DNA of 64,000 bases from CAIOYC01 sp964243985 (GCA_964243985.1 CAXTHJ010000004.1:1-64000), one strand, 5' to 3'. Shown: positions 27,220 through 36,674, counted from the stretch's first letter. Translations and numbers: made by a program. Notes: generated by a model not told the origin, from the letters alone.

Positions 27220-28989
27220 TCAGGCGGATAGAGCGAATTCGACTTCGGTTTCAGCGGGCGACAGCACCCGATCGATCGCGGCGAAGAGTTCGGCGCCTTC
27301 CACGGGTTTGGTGACGAAGGCGTCCATGCCTGCGTCCATACAGGCGGCTATGTCCTCAGCGCCGCCCGCAGCGGTGAGGGCGATCACAGGAACCTTGGTG
27401 TTCGGGCCAGTTGAGGCACGAAGGTTTCGCACCACCTCCAACCCGCCCATGCGCGGCATGTTCACATCCATCAAAACCACGTCGAAAGCGATGGAGGCTA
27501 GGGCGTTCAGCGCTTTCAGGCCGTCTTCCACCGCCGTGATCTCCGCAGAAGCCGCCTCCAGCATGAGGGTGAAGGCGCGGCGGTTGAACTCGTGATCGTC
27601 GGCAATCAGCACCCGCAACGGCCGTTCCATGTCCAAGGGCGCTGGCGCAGCCTGGACGTTGGGCGTTGAGGCCTCGGTAAGAGACAGGGGTAGGGTGAGG
27701 ATGAACGTGGCGCCATCACCTTCGACGCTTGACGCCGTCAGGTCACCGCCCATGAGTCGCGCCAAATCCCGACTGATCGCAAGGCCAAGGCCCGTGCCGC
27801 CGTGGGTCCGCGCCGTTGATTCGCCCAACTGCTCGAACGCTATGAAAAGCCGGCCGAGTTGGGTCTCGCTCATGCCGGGCCCGGTGTCGATCACCTTAAA
27901 GGTGGCTTCAAATCCGCCGTCGATCGTGGGCACAGCCGAAAGATCCAGGGTGATGGAACCCTGATTGGTGAACTTGATGGCGTTAGAAAAGAGGTTGTTC
28001 AAAATCTGGCGCAGGCGTGTCGGATCGCCTTTCACCCACTGGGGTAAGCTCGTCGCGCCCTGCAAGCGCACCTTCAAGCCGTTTTTGCGGGTTTCTTTCG
28101 ACCAGAAGCGAATGGTGTCTAGGACGAGGCTGCGAGCGTCATAGGGGATAAGCTCTACGCCCATGGCGCCGGCTTCGATCTTGGAGAGATCCAGGAGATC
28201 GTTCAGCAGGGTGCGCATCATGCGCGCCGAATCCGCGATCAAAAGGCCGTTGGAGCGAAGCCCCGGCTCCGCGGCCGTCTTCTCTATTTCTGCTGCGCCG
28301 GCCAGGATGGCGCTGATCGGCGTCCGCAGTTCGTGGCTCACCATGGCGACAAACGCGGACTTCGCAGCCGTCGCCGCTTCGGCCTCGGCCTTCTTGCGCT
28401 CAAGCTCGTGCTGAGCCAGCAGTTCGGCTTCGTAGAGTTTCTGCGAGGAGCCCCAGACGGTGATGCCGACCATCAGGTTCAAGCCGCCGGCCATGATCAC
28501 CGCGCCGGCGTCGATCCAGGGGGCGCCGTCGGCGAGGGTGAAGATGGGCGCCGTCAAATAGAAGAGCGCCAGCGGCGCTGTCTGGTAGACGAAAGCACTC
28601 CTAGAGCCGTTGCTGACCACGACCCCGTTCATAATCGCGCCGGCCCAGAGCATGCAGGCGCAGACCACGCCCCACGTGCCGCCGCTCATAGCCTCCCAGA
28701 AGCCGAACGCGCCGAAGAGAAGATTGTTGAATGCCAGAAGGTAGAGCGCGCCGAGACGTCGGGCGGGCGTCGAAACGCTCCCGACGCCCGGCGCTTCGTA
28801 GACCTTTAACTCGAAAAGTTGCAGCGCAAGATAAGCGACAAACCATGCGGTGGCGAAAATCCAGCCTGTGAAGCCGAAAAATAAACCGGCAATCACCGCC
28901 GCCACGACAACGCGCATCGCGAACTGGCGGCGGCGCACGTCCATCACGCGGGCGAGGCGCTCCACACCCGAACTGTTTTTGACTGACAT
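27220..28989 (-). CDS. Hybrid sensor histidine kinase
   Basis: 589 residues from the ATG at 28989 (GGAG upstream). A membrane domain of about six helices (25-180) is followed by a short coiled coil and the HisKA domain with His219 in FVAMVSHELRTP. HATPase follows with N box NLFSNAIKFT (about 333), DTGPGMSE and GGTGLGLAIS, and a C-terminal receiver with Asp508 in VVLMDVNMP and Lys561. With no periplasmic loop domain, the signal is probably sensed in or near the membrane. No cognate response regulator is adjacent. Confidence 0.93.
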   Translation of the reverse strand: MSVKNSSGVERLARVMDVRRRQFAMRVVVAAVIAGLFFGFTGWIFATAWFVAYLALQLFELKVYEAPGVGSVSTPARRLGALYLLAFNNLLFGAFGFWEAMSGGTWGVVCACMLWAGAIMNGVVVSNGSRSAFVYQTAPLALFYLTAPIFTLADGAPWIDAGAVIMAGGLNLMVGITVWGSSQKLYEAELLAQHELERKKAEAEAATAAKSAFVAMVSHELRTPISAILAGAAEIEKTAAEPGLRSNGLLIADSARMMRTLLNDLLDLSKIEAGAMGVELIPYDARSLVLDTIRFWSKETRKNGLKVRLQGATSLPQWVKGDPTRLRQILNNLFSNAIKFTNQGSITLDLSAVPTIDGGFEATFKVIDTGPGMSETQLGRLFIAFEQLGESTARTHGGTGLGLAISRDLARLMGGDLTASSVEGDGATFILTLPLSLTEASTPNVQAAPAPLDMERPLRVLIADDHEFNRRAFTLMLEAASAEITAVEDGLKALNALASIAFDVVLMDVNMPRMGGLEVVRNLRASTGPNTKVPVIALTAAGGAEDIAACMDAGMDAFVTKPVEGAELFAAIDRVLSPAETEVEFALSA

Positions 28990-29158
28990 CAACGCCAGGC
29001 TCCGCGATTTCGAGGATCGTAGCGACGTAGCCCTAACAACGGGTAAAAGGTGCCTCCGCCGCCGCCCCAAAATCGTTGCCCTGTAACCGAATGACGGCGT
29101 CTCGGGTGGTCGGGAATCCTCCCGCCCGCCAGGGTTTAGGCAGGCGCGTGTTCCGCTA

Positions 29159-29557
29159 TCAAGCCGCCTTCTTGGCGGACGGCTTACCTTCCGAGGCCAG
29201 CACCTTCACCAGCGTCACCACCGCCCGGCGCGCATCCGGATCGGGCATACGCACGAACGCTTCCAAAAGCTCCAGCGCCCCGGGTGAAGCTAGTTTTTGA
29301 TAGACCTCATGGGAATGTCGATCCGTATCATTTTCTCCCACAAGCGCGCCAACCGTCGTCTCAAGCTTGACGGCGATCTTCACAAGCATGGAGGCCGACA
29401 CGCGATTGGCGCCCCGCTCATACTTCTGAACCTGTTGAAAGGTCAGCCCCAACGCTTCCGCTAAGGCTGATTGGCTCAGCGATAGGAATTTGCGCCGCAC
29501 GCGAATGCGCGCGCCCACCTCGATGTCTATCGGGTCGGGAGAGTCGTTGACGGCCAT
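29159..29557 (-). CDS. XRE-family transcriptional regulator
   Basis: 132 residues. The helix-turn-helix at about 15-70 (IGARIRVRRKFLSLSQSALAEALG-type, here VGARIRVRRKFLSLS, LGLTFQQVQKYERGANRVSASML) is of the Cro/CI type widespread in Caulobacter and rhizobia. The Lys/Ala tail is basic. A promoter-like pair lies just upstream. The hybrid kinase gene follows 170 bases downstream on the same strand. Confidence 0.9.
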   Translation of the reverse strand: MAVNDSPDPIDIEVGARIRVRRKFLSLSQSALAEALGLTFQQVQKYERGANRVSASMLVKIAVKLETTVGALVGENDTDRHSHEVYQKLASPGALELLEAFVRMPDPDARRAVVTLVKVLASEGKPSAKKAA

Positions 29558-29588
29558 AGCGAGTCCAAATTATCCAATGTTAACGACT

Positions 29589-29618
29589 CTAATACATCTC
29601 AAAGTTTGCCTTTGACAA
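29589..29618 (-). promoter_or_regulatory. Promoter-like elements of the XRE gene
   Basis: On the minus strand TTGTCA (29618-29613) and TATTAG (29594-29589) are 18 bases apart, about 32 bases before the XRE ATG. They fit a housekeeping-type -35/-10 pair; prediction only. Confidence 0.45.
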
Positions 29619-29712
29619 GCGGTCGCACGCTACAGATGAATGTCTTAGGCGCGGAGCCGTTCCCGGTTTCGCTCCGGGCGATCGTGTTGACGTCAGATCA
29701 ACGCAAGCGCCG

Positions 29713-31002
29713 TCAGATCATCGCCGCTACAAGCGCATCCACATCAACTGTGGCGAAGGCTGCAAAATTGTCCGCCTCGCCAAAAGGCAGCAGCAAAGTC
29801 CGATCCCGCAAAATGGCGCCGCAGCTATAGACCACATTGGGCACGTATCCGTCCCGCCATTCTCCGGCAGGCTCTAATAGCGGTTTTTCCAGCCGCTTCA
29901 GAAGCTTAGAAGGATCAGCTTTGTCCAACAGGCACGCACCGACGCAGTAGTTGCGCACCACGCCGACGCCGTGGGTCAGGACCAACCATCCTTCGTCCAG
30001 TTCGATGGGCGAGCCGCAGTTGCCGATCTGGATGAACTCCCACGGCCACCGTGGCGTAATGATCTTCTCCCCGCCATTCCAGGTGTAAAGATCATCCGAC
30101 GACATCAGCCAGATGTTCTCGTTATCCTGACGTCCCAACATCATGTAATGGCCACCGATTTTGCGCGGAAACAGCGCCATGCCCTTTCCGGTGTAGAGGG
30201 AGCCTTGGACACCCCTGAGTTCAAAGGATTTGAAATCGCTGGTGTTCAAAAGGCCCTGGCGGACGTCGGAGCCGTTAAACGCGGTAAAGGTGGCGCGATA
30301 GCTCACCGCGCCGTCATCTTCGGTAAATTCCACCAGGCGGACATCTTCGATGCCGCGCCCTTGGCTGGGCATGAAGGGATAGATCACCGATTCGGAAATA
30401 TCGCTCTGGTCGTCGTAATGGAGTTGAACAATAAGCTCCTTGTTCGCGGTTTCGGACCGTTCGATACGCGGCCCCATAGCGCGAGCGCTTGGCTTATCCA
30501 CCGTGACTTCACCGTCCGCTGTCCAGATTCCGGTCCGGAAGGTGAGGGAGGAGATGTGGCCTTCTCCGATCCCACGAAGGGACAAAATAAAGCGCGTTTC
30601 GCCGTCGGCCGCGCCGGTCTGGTCGGGGTGGCGGACGATGCTCGGATTGAACAAGGCCGCCGACTCGAACGAAAATTCCTCGCTGAAATACGCGCCGATC
30701 AACAGTGATTGATCGCGACTGATGCCTGCGCGATCCATCGTCAGGCCATCGAGGCTGTCGTAACGGTTGATAAGCTCTTTGAGCGGATCGCGGTGGCGAT
30801 CATCCAGGGCCTGCATGACGACCTCGAGCGCCGCCTTGATGCCGGCCTCGTCCAGACTCATCACCCGGTCGACGATCCTTTGCGTACGAGAACGATTCTT
30901 GTCGGCGAAAGCTTCCGGATCTTCCAACACGAAAGGCCTGATCACGGTGCGGGTCGAGTCAGGTCTAAGGACCGTCTGCAGGGTCTTCACGAGATCGGTC
31001 AT
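29713..31002 (-). CDS. Glycoside hydrolase family 130 protein
   Basis: 429 residues of the five-bladed GH130 fold. GH130 enzymes phosphorolyse or hydrolyse beta-mannosides. Typical segments are IGNCGSPIELDEGWLVLTHG, followed by YCVGACLLDKADPSKLLKRL and the closing GYVPNVVYSCG. The N-terminal 100 residues (RIVDRVMSLDEAGIKAALEVV...) are a helical extension seen in one GH130 subgroup. Specificity is not readable. A porin gene lies upstream, suggesting glycan uptake and use. Confidence 0.9.
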   Translation of the reverse strand: MTDLVKTLQTVLRPDSTRTVIRPFVLEDPEAFADKNRSRTQRIVDRVMSLDEAGIKAALEVVMQALDDRHRDPLKELINRYDSLDGLTMDRAGISRDQSLLIGAYFSEEFSFESAALFNPSIVRHPDQTGAADGETRFILSLRGIGEGHISSLTFRTGIWTADGEVTVDKPSARAMGPRIERSETANKELIVQLHYDDQSDISESVIYPFMPSQGRGIEDVRLVEFTEDDGAVSYRATFTAFNGSDVRQGLLNTSDFKSFELRGVQGSLYTGKGMALFPRKIGGHYMMLGRQDNENIWLMSSDDLYTWNGGEKIITPRWPWEFIQIGNCGSPIELDEGWLVLTHGVGVVRNYCVGACLLDKADPSKLLKRLEKPLLEPAGEWRDGYVPNVVYSCGAILRDRTLLLPFGEADNFAAFATVDVDALVAAMI

Positions 31003-31124
31003 AGGGCGCAGAACTTCAAGAGCGCGTCAGTGCGACAGGGGGGCATTAGGGTCCAATCCAGAGGCTTTCGAACAAGCATAATCGCCTAGAGGCGACATTT
31101 GTTCAGGCGCTTAGATTGGGTATG

Positions 31125-31155
31125 AAAAAGGGCCGCAACAGGGGTCGCGGCCCTT
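31125..31155 (-). terminator. Intrinsic terminator of the porin gene
   Basis: On the minus strand AAGGGCCGC and GCGGCCCTT form a perfect 9-bp stem with a 10-base loop followed by TTTTT. It lies ten bases after the porin stop codon. Confidence 0.9.
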
Positions 31156-31164
31156 GATGTGGTT

Positions 31165-32640
31165 TTAGTACTTCACCTGAGCGTAGACGCCTACTTCGTC
31201 ATAGGTCCCGTCGTTCGCCTTGCCGGCGACGGTCGTGGTGTTGCCGATCACGCCGTTTGAGGTCGTGAAGACGCCATGATCCACTTCATCGCGCTTATAG
31301 ACGAGGGAGAGGTCGACGCCCTTCACCGGCGTGTAGCCAAGACCGACATTGTAGTAATCGAACTCCTTGGTCGAAGCGGTGAGCTTATTGGGCTTCACAT
31401 CATCGTAGCGGCCGAACACCGCCCACTGGGGCAGGAACTGATAGGAGCCGAAGATCGAGTAACCATCCGCCTTGTCCGGCGCTATGGAGGTTACGGCGGT
31501 CCAGTCGTCGGCGCTGAAGTATTCCACACCCGCGCGGAAGGGACCGCCCGTGTAGGCCAGGATCGCGTCGAAGCGGCTGGCCGTGTGATGGGTGATCGGG
31601 ATCGGCGAAGTCAGCGAGTTGAACCCGGTGCTAGTGGAGTAGCTGGTGGCCGTGGTGGCGGTGGTGATCGCGCTGGCGTCCTTGCCGAGCTTGCCGGTGT
31701 AGCCGCCCACACCCGCCGTGAAGTCCAGCCACTTGACGCTCAAGCGGCCTTCCACATCCAGCGTATCCGTGCGCGGGGCGCTGCCCGTGCCCGGGGGCGC
31801 CTTATAACCTGTGCCGTCGATGGCCGACACTTGGTAGCTGACCACCGGACCGGTGGGGCTGCCGAGCGGATCGGAGCTGCCTAGAACGTGAATGCCCCAA
31901 TCCGTCGTGGTGCCGAAGCTAGTTTCGTCGATCAGGACTTTCTCAACGTAGCGATAGCCATAAAGGCTCTCGACGAACGGCGCCCAAGGCAGTTCCGCCG
32001 CGCCCGCGCGGATCGTCAGCCAGTTAAAATACTTGGCTTGCAGGTATGCCTTCTTGACGAAGAGCTCAGTCGAGTTGAGGCCGCCCGCCGTCGTGTATTG
32101 AAAGTCGGTGGTCAGGTTGGCGGAGTAAATGTCATTGAACTGGTGATCGACCACGAGATAGGCGCGCTTCAGATCAAAGGCTGTGCCACTCGGGGCGACC
32201 GGAGCACCATTGTTTTTCTGGTCGATGTTGGAGAAGTCGGCGAAAATAATACTGCCCACCTGGGTCTTGTCAGCCCAGCTCGGCTTCGGCTTCGGCAGTT
32301 GACCGATGGCCACATTGACCTGCTCGGGGATCGTTTCGATCTTGGCCTGAGCGGATTCTGTGCTGGCGGCGACTTCCTGCACCTGCGTCTGGGTTTGCGC
32401 CACTTGCGCGGCGGTCGCTTGCTGTTGCTGACCTTGGGAGTCGAGCCGTGCCTTCAGTTCATCCACTTCGGCTTTCAGGACGCGAATTTCTTCGCTCTCT
32501 CCGCTGCCGGTGTGAACGACCGTGACCCCATGGTGCTTGCGGTGTTTCACAACGGTTTCGGCGTGAGCGGTCATGCCGGCGGCCAGCGCCACAAATGCGC
32601 CAAGCGCGGCTCCCCGCAGGAGCGCGGTTTTGATAGTCAT
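31165..32640 (-). CDS. Outer-membrane porin with N-terminal coiled coil
   Basis: 491 residues. Signal peptide to about 27 (GAFVALAAGMTAHA), then a His/Lys patch and a coiled coil at about 48-105 (EIRVLKAEVDELKARLDSQ, rich in Gln), as in trimeric OprP/OprO- or carbohydrate-type porins. From about 120 to the end it shows alternating amphipathic strands, closing with VGVYAQVKY. GGAGG lies upstream of the ATG. The adjacent GH130 gene hints at a sugar substrate; that is inference. Confidence 0.88.
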   Translation of the reverse strand: MTIKTALLRGAALGAFVALAAGMTAHAETVVKHRKHHGVTVVHTGSGESEEIRVLKAEVDELKARLDSQGQQQQATAAQVAQTQTQVQEVAASTESAQAKIETIPEQVNVAIGQLPKPKPSWADKTQVGSIIFADFSNIDQKNNGAPVAPSGTAFDLKRAYLVVDHQFNDIYSANLTTDFQYTTAGGLNSTELFVKKAYLQAKYFNWLTIRAGAAELPWAPFVESLYGYRYVEKVLIDETSFGTTTDWGIHVLGSSDPLGSPTGPVVSYQVSAIDGTGYKAPPGTGSAPRTDTLDVEGRLSVKWLDFTAGVGGYTGKLGKDASAITTATTATSYSTSTGFNSLTSPIPITHHTASRFDAILAYTGGPFRAGVEYFSADDWTAVTSIAPDKADGYSIFGSYQFLPQWAVFGRYDDVKPNKLTASTKEFDYYNVGLGYTPVKGVDLSLVYKRDEVDHGVFTTSNGVIGNTTTVAGKANDGTYDEVGVYAQVKY

Positions 32641-32958
32641 TTGAATTCCCCTCCAATACCAAGCTGAGCTTATTAAGCGTTAGCAAAATCACCTTTAATC
32701 GTTCGTGCGAGTTTCGCGCCGCCAAGTTCACAGTTAAGCGATCAGGCGACGATTTGTGACAGTCGCCAGCGAGGGCGCGGCAAGACGCGTGGTTTTTCGA
32801 TACACAGCTAGCCCCCGAGCTTCGCTCACTGAGTTCCACTAGCGAAATTGGTCGTGTATCGAAACGCAAAAGGACTGCCTGACCAATTAGAATTTCTAAC
32901 GCGGGGCGGGATCCCATTCAGACGGGAGGGCGCTTCTCCTGACGATTATACGACTTAG
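32641..32958. other. Intergenic region between the porin and uvrD
   Basis: 318 bases without a gene. It should hold the porin promoter close to 32641 and contains the palindromic repeat described separately. Nothing else is apparent. Confidence 0.6.
32795..32864. repeat. REP-like palindromic element
   Basis: Outer arms TTTCGATACAC (32795-32805) and GTGTATCGAAA (32854-32864) are perfectly complementary, and inner arms TTCGCT (32821-32826) and AGCGAA (32841-32846) nest inside them. The form resembles dispersed extragenic palindromes of GC-rich proteobacteria. Only one copy is in this window. Confidence 0.7.
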
Positions 32959-35340
32959 TCAGCCTTTCTGAATAAAGCTGTCGATCACCCGCTTCTCGCC
33001 CGCCTTGTCAAAGGCCACGGTCAGCTTTGAGCCCTCCACCAATGTCACCGCCCCGTAGCCGAACTTCTGGTGGAACACGCGGTCGCCGCGGGCGTAGGCG
33101 CCGGTTCCCGCCTTGGGGTCTGAGGTGGCGATCAGGCGGCCGTCGCCTTCGATCACCGGCTGGCGGGTGAAGCCGCGCTTGACGCCGGCAGGGAGGGGGG
33201 TGGTCGTCTCCCGAGCCTGGGCTCGCTGCCAGCCGGGCGAGGTGTAGCCGGAGCCATAGACGGGGGCGGCCTCGTCCCAGCGGGACTTGGTGTTGTCCTG
33301 CATTCCCGGACCGCCGCCGTAGTAGCCGGTCTCCGACGCCGCCTCGACGTTTCGCAAGGGCAGTTCGTCCACGAAGCGGGAGGGAAGCTGGCTGGTCCAG
33401 CGGCCGTAGACCAGCCGGTTGGCGGCGAAGGAGATGCGCGCTTCTTCGCGGGCGCGGGTGATGCCGACGTAGGCGAGGCGGCGTTCCTCCTCGAGCCCCT
33501 TCTCCCCGGTCTCGTCCATAGACCGTTGCGAGGGAAAGACCCCTTCCTCCCACCCCGGCAGGAACACCAGCGGGAATTCCAGCCCCTTGGCCGAGTGCAG
33601 GGTCATGATCTGCACCGCGTCGTCACCGGACTCGCGGTCCAGGTCCATCACCAGGGAGACGTGCTCCAGATAGCTCTGCAGGGTGTCGAAGGCGCTCATC
33701 GACTGAACGACTTCCTTCAGGTTCTCCAGCCGTCCTTGCGATTGCGGGCCTTTGTCGAGGCGCAGGGCGTCGGTGTAGCCGCTCTCCTCCAGGATGGTTT
33801 CGGTCAGCTGGGCGTGGGGCAGGGTGGCCGCCATGGTGCGCCAGCGGTCCATGTCGCGGATGAAGGTCGAGAGCGCCGTTCGGGTGCGGGCGGGCAGCTC
33901 GTCGGTGTTGACGATCCCTCGCGCGGCCATGAAGGCGGAGACGCCGTTCTCGCGGGCCAGGGTGATGAGTTTCGACACACTGGTGTCGCCGATGCCGCGC
34001 TTGGGCGTGTTGACGATGCGCTCGAAAGCCAGATCGTCGTCTTCCGACTGCACGAGGCGCAGGTAGGCGTGGACGTCGCGGATTTCGGCGCGCTCGAAGA
34101 AGCGCGGCCCGCCGATCACCTTGTAGGGGATCTGCAGCATCACGAACCGCTCTTCGAACGCCCGCATCTGGAACGAGGCGCGGACCAGGATGGCGGCGTC
34201 CTTGAACTTGCGGGTGACTCTTTTAGAATTTGGGCCGGGGTTTTCGATCGGGCCCTTCTTCCAGCGCTCGATCTCGTCGGCCACAAGGCGGGCCTCGGCC
34301 TCGCCGTCCCAGACGCCGGAGACGCGCACCTTCTCGCCCCCCTGATCCTCGGTCCAGAGGGTCTTGCCGAGCCGCCCCTTGTTGGCGGCGATGAGCCCCG
34401 ACGCGGCGGCAAGGATGTGAGAGGTGGAGCGGTAGTTGCGCTCCAGCCGGATCACCGTCGCGCCGGGGAAATCCCGTTCGAAGCGCAGGATGTTGTCCAC
34501 CTCCGCCCCCCGCCAGCCGTAGATCGACTGATCGTCGTCGCCGACGCAGCAGACGTTCTTGTGGGCCTGGGCCAGCAGGCGCAGCCACAGGTACTGGGCC
34601 ACGTTGGTGTCCTGGTATTCGTCCACCAGGATGTATTTGAAGCGGTTGTGGAAGTCGGCCAGCACGTCGGCGTGTTGGGAGAAGATGGTGAGGTTGTGCA
34701 GCAGGAGATCGCCGAAGTCGCAGGCGTTCAACGTGCGCAGCCGCTCCTGATAAGCGCGGTAGAGAATGATCCCCTTGCCGCCGCCGAAATCCACGCCTTC
34801 GCTCGGCGGCACCTTGTCCGGCGTCCAGCCGCGGTTCTTCCACTGGTCGATCAGGCCGGCGAGGGCGCGGGGCGTCCAGCGCTTGGGGTCGATGTTGGCG
34901 GCGTCGATCAGCTGCTTCAGCAGGTGTTCCTGATCGTCGGTGTCGAGGATGGTGAAGCTGGACTTCAGCCCCACCAGCTCGCAATGGCGGCGGAGGATCT
35001 GCGCCGCCACCGAGTGGAAGGTGCCGAGCCACCTCAGCCCTTCCGCCTCCGGCCCGATGATGGCGGTGATCCGCTCCCGCATCTCCCGCGCCGCCTTATT
35101 GGTGAAGGTGACCACGAGGAGTTCCCACGGCCGCGCCTTGCCGACAGCCAGAATGTGCGCGAGGCGGGTGGTCAGCACCCGCGTCTTGCCCGTGCCGGCG
35201 CCCGCGAGCACCAGCACAGGGCCGTCGGTGGCTTCCACTGCGCGTCGCTGCTCCGGATTCAGCCCGTCGAGATAGCCCGCTGGCCGCGGGTTGGCGCGGG
35301 CGAGGTCTGAGATGCGGGGGGCGGGCAGATCGTCAGGCAA
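32959..35340 (-). CDS. uvrD: DNA helicase UvrD/PcrA
   Basis: 793-residue superfamily 1A helicase for mismatch and excision repair. Motif I is LVLAGAGTGKTRVLTTRLA, motif II LVDEYQDTN, motif III VGDDDQSIYGWRGAE, motif IV region LERNYRSTSHIL, motif V MTLHSAKGLEFPLVFLPG and motif VI YVGITRAREEARI. The C-terminal 70 residues form the Tudor-like domain (VFHQKFGYGAVTLVEGSKLTVAFD). The start is a TTG at 35340 with no good ribosome site; no nearby in-frame ATG exists. Confidence 0.95.
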   Translation of the reverse strand: MPDDLPAPRISDLARANPRPAGYLDGLNPEQRRAVEATDGPVLVLAGAGTGKTRVLTTRLAHILAVGKARPWELLVVTFTNKAAREMRERITAIIGPEAEGLRWLGTFHSVAAQILRRHCELVGLKSSFTILDTDDQEHLLKQLIDAANIDPKRWTPRALAGLIDQWKNRGWTPDKVPPSEGVDFGGGKGIILYRAYQERLRTLNACDFGDLLLHNLTIFSQHADVLADFHNRFKYILVDEYQDTNVAQYLWLRLLAQAHKNVCCVGDDDQSIYGWRGAEVDNILRFERDFPGATVIRLERNYRSTSHILAAASGLIAANKGRLGKTLWTEDQGGEKVRVSGVWDGEAEARLVADEIERWKKGPIENPGPNSKRVTRKFKDAAILVRASFQMRAFEERFVMLQIPYKVIGGPRFFERAEIRDVHAYLRLVQSEDDDLAFERIVNTPKRGIGDTSVSKLITLARENGVSAFMAARGIVNTDELPARTRTALSTFIRDMDRWRTMAATLPHAQLTETILEESGYTDALRLDKGPQSQGRLENLKEVVQSMSAFDTLQSYLEHVSLVMDLDRESGDDAVQIMTLHSAKGLEFPLVFLPGWEEGVFPSQRSMDETGEKGLEEERRLAYVGITRAREEARISFAANRLVYGRWTSQLPSRFVDELPLRNVEAASETGYYGGGPGMQDNTKSRWDEAAPVYGSGYTSPGWQRAQARETTTPLPAGVKRGFTRQPVIEGDGRLIATSDPKAGTGAYARGDRVFHQKFGYGAVTLVEGSKLTVAFDKAGEKRVIDSFIQKG

Positions 35341-35419
35341 AGCGTGGAACTCTGGAACGACTCGAACATAGGGGAGAACGTATGTAGCACGCCTGCGCGG
35401 CGGATTAAGAGCGACCCCG

Positions 35420-35635
35420 CTAGTCTCTATCCTTCGAGGCCCAGGTTAAGGCTGCGACTCGACAGGCGGAGGCTAGAGGCCGCGCCCCCCGCTCTTCATC
35501 GATCCCCCTGATCATAGCCGAGAAGGTTCCGCCTGCCGCCATGGCGTCCAAAACAGTCCAGAACTCGGGCTCTAGGGCCAATGAGGTGGCGTGGCCGGAC
35601 AGGTTGATCGACCGCTTTTTCAAAAAGCCGGACAT
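35420..35635 (-). CDS. Ribbon-helix-helix protein, RHH_4 type
   Basis: 71 residues from the ATG at 35635. The pattern KKRSINLSGHATSLALEPEFWTVLDAMA is that of the alphaproteobacterial RHH_4 family (PF13467-like), small DNA-binding proteins of unknown target. Its 5' end faces the COQ4-like gene, leaving 69 bases for two divergent promoters. In many relatives this family sits beside DUF4169, which is also present here about 0.9 kb away. Confidence 0.8.
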   Translation of the reverse strand: MSGFLKKRSINLSGHATSLALEPEFWTVLDAMAAGGTFSAMIRGIDEERGARPLASACRVAALTWASKDRD

Positions 35636-35704
35636 AGATGGATGGAGCCCTTGCAAAAAGGTGACGTTGGCGTCATCTTTGTGGCGTCACCAAGGGTCTC
35701 TAGC

Positions 35705-36493
35705 ATGAGCGACGCCGTTCTTTCTAATCCCGCCTTCCGCGCCTCGACGCCTAGCGTGACCCCGACAGATCGCCTGAAGCCGATGAAGGTGCAGCCGCTG
35801 CGCGCTCTCAAGGCGATCCGCCGACTGTTAGCGGATAAAGACGACACCGTTCAGGTGTTCGAGATCATGCAGGCGCTGAACGGCCGGTCTAAGGCTAAGG
35901 CCTATCGCCGGCTGATGTCCACTGTATCGGGCGGCAAGATCGCCTATGATCGGGTGGAGATCGCGCCGCTTTTGTCGAACCACGCTTTTGTCGATAGCTT
36001 CGCCGAGGGCACGGTGGGGGGCGCCTATCGCCAGTTTGTCCGCTCTGAGGGCCTGACGCCGGAAGGGTTGGCGGCCGAAAGCCTCAAGGCTCGCGATACG
36101 GCGCTAAATATTCAACACCCCGTCGCCTGGTTTGGCCGCCGCATCCGGGACACCCACGACATCTGGCACATCCTCACCGGCTATCATCGCGACGGGCTTG
36201 GAGAATTGTCCCTGGTGGCCTTTTCCTACGCTCAGACCCGGTCTCCGGGCTGGGCCCTGATCGCGGTCGGCGGAGTCTTGCAAGGTTTCAAGCTTGGCCA
36301 CGGACGCGAGACGTTGAAGATCGTTTGGCAGGCCTATCGCAATGGCAAAAAGGCGGCCTGGCTGCCTGGGCAGGATTTCGTCACCTTGCTGAACGAGCCT
36401 TTGGAGGCGGCGCGCGCCCGGCTGAATATCGCCCGTCCGAACCTCTACGACGCCGTACCGCCAGAGCGGCGCAACGGTGTCGCGTTCGGCTAA
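35705..36493 (+). CDS. COQ4-like ubiquinone biosynthesis protein
   Basis: 262 residues. The COQ4 metal motif HDxxH-x11-E is exact: His151-Asp152, His155 and Glu167 in HDIWHILTGYHRDGLGE. The rest is helical as in yeast and human COQ4, which act in ubiquinone synthesis (C1 decarboxylation/hydroxylation in recent work). I chose the ATG at 35705; the frame is open upstream but would overlap the divergent RHH gene. Confidence 0.9.
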   Translation: MSDAVLSNPAFRASTPSVTPTDRLKPMKVQPLRALKAIRRLLADKDDTVQVFEIMQALNGRSKAKAYRRLMSTVSGGKIAYDRVEIAPLLSNHAFVDSFAEGTVGGAYRQFVRSEGLTPEGLAAESLKARDTALNIQHPVAWFGRRIRDTHDIWHILTGYHRDGLGELSLVAFSYAQTRSPGWALIAVGGVLQGFKLGHGRETLKIVWQAYRNGKKAAWLPGQDFVTLLNEPLEAARARLNIARPNLYDAVPPERRNGVAFG

Positions 36494-36494
36494 G

Positions 36495-36674
36495 TCACTG
36501 ACCTCGCTTGTGACCATCTAAGTCGCGCGCGGCTTTGGTGGCGGCGAGGCTTTCCACCTTTTTCTCCGCCTTCGTGCGGCCGAACCTAATGCGGTTCTCG
36601 GCGGCCTGTATCTCGCCTTCGGCCCGGGCTTTGGCTTTGCGGGCCTTGTTCAGGTTGATCAGCGTTGTCGTCAT
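36495..36674 (-). CDS. DUF4169 family protein
   Basis: 59-residue very basic protein reading TLINLNKARKAKARAEGE, then NRIRFGRTKAEKK and DLDGHKRGQ, the standard DUF4169 pattern (N-L-x-x-A-R-K-x-K-x-R, FGRTKAEK, LDGH). Function unknown; conserved in alphaproteobacteria. Its ATG overlaps the TGA of the upstream 73-residue gene (ATGA), so they are coupled. It converges on the COQ4-like gene with one base between stops. Confidence 0.88.
   Translation of the reverse strand: MTTTLINLNKARKAKARAEGEIQAAENRIRFGRTKAEKKVESLAATKAARDLDGHKRGQ

Noticed and set aside
31276..32667. Two long plus-strand frames over the porin
   Set aside because: Antisense shadows of a gene with signal peptide, ribosome site and terminator.
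33526..35310. 594-codon plus-strand frame over uvrD
   Set aside because: Complement of a helicase gene with all motifs; the long frame is a product of GC-rich codon bias.
36104..36517. Minus-strand frame over the COQ4-like gene
   Set aside because: Antisense to a gene with an exact metal-binding motif; overlaps DUF4169 as well.
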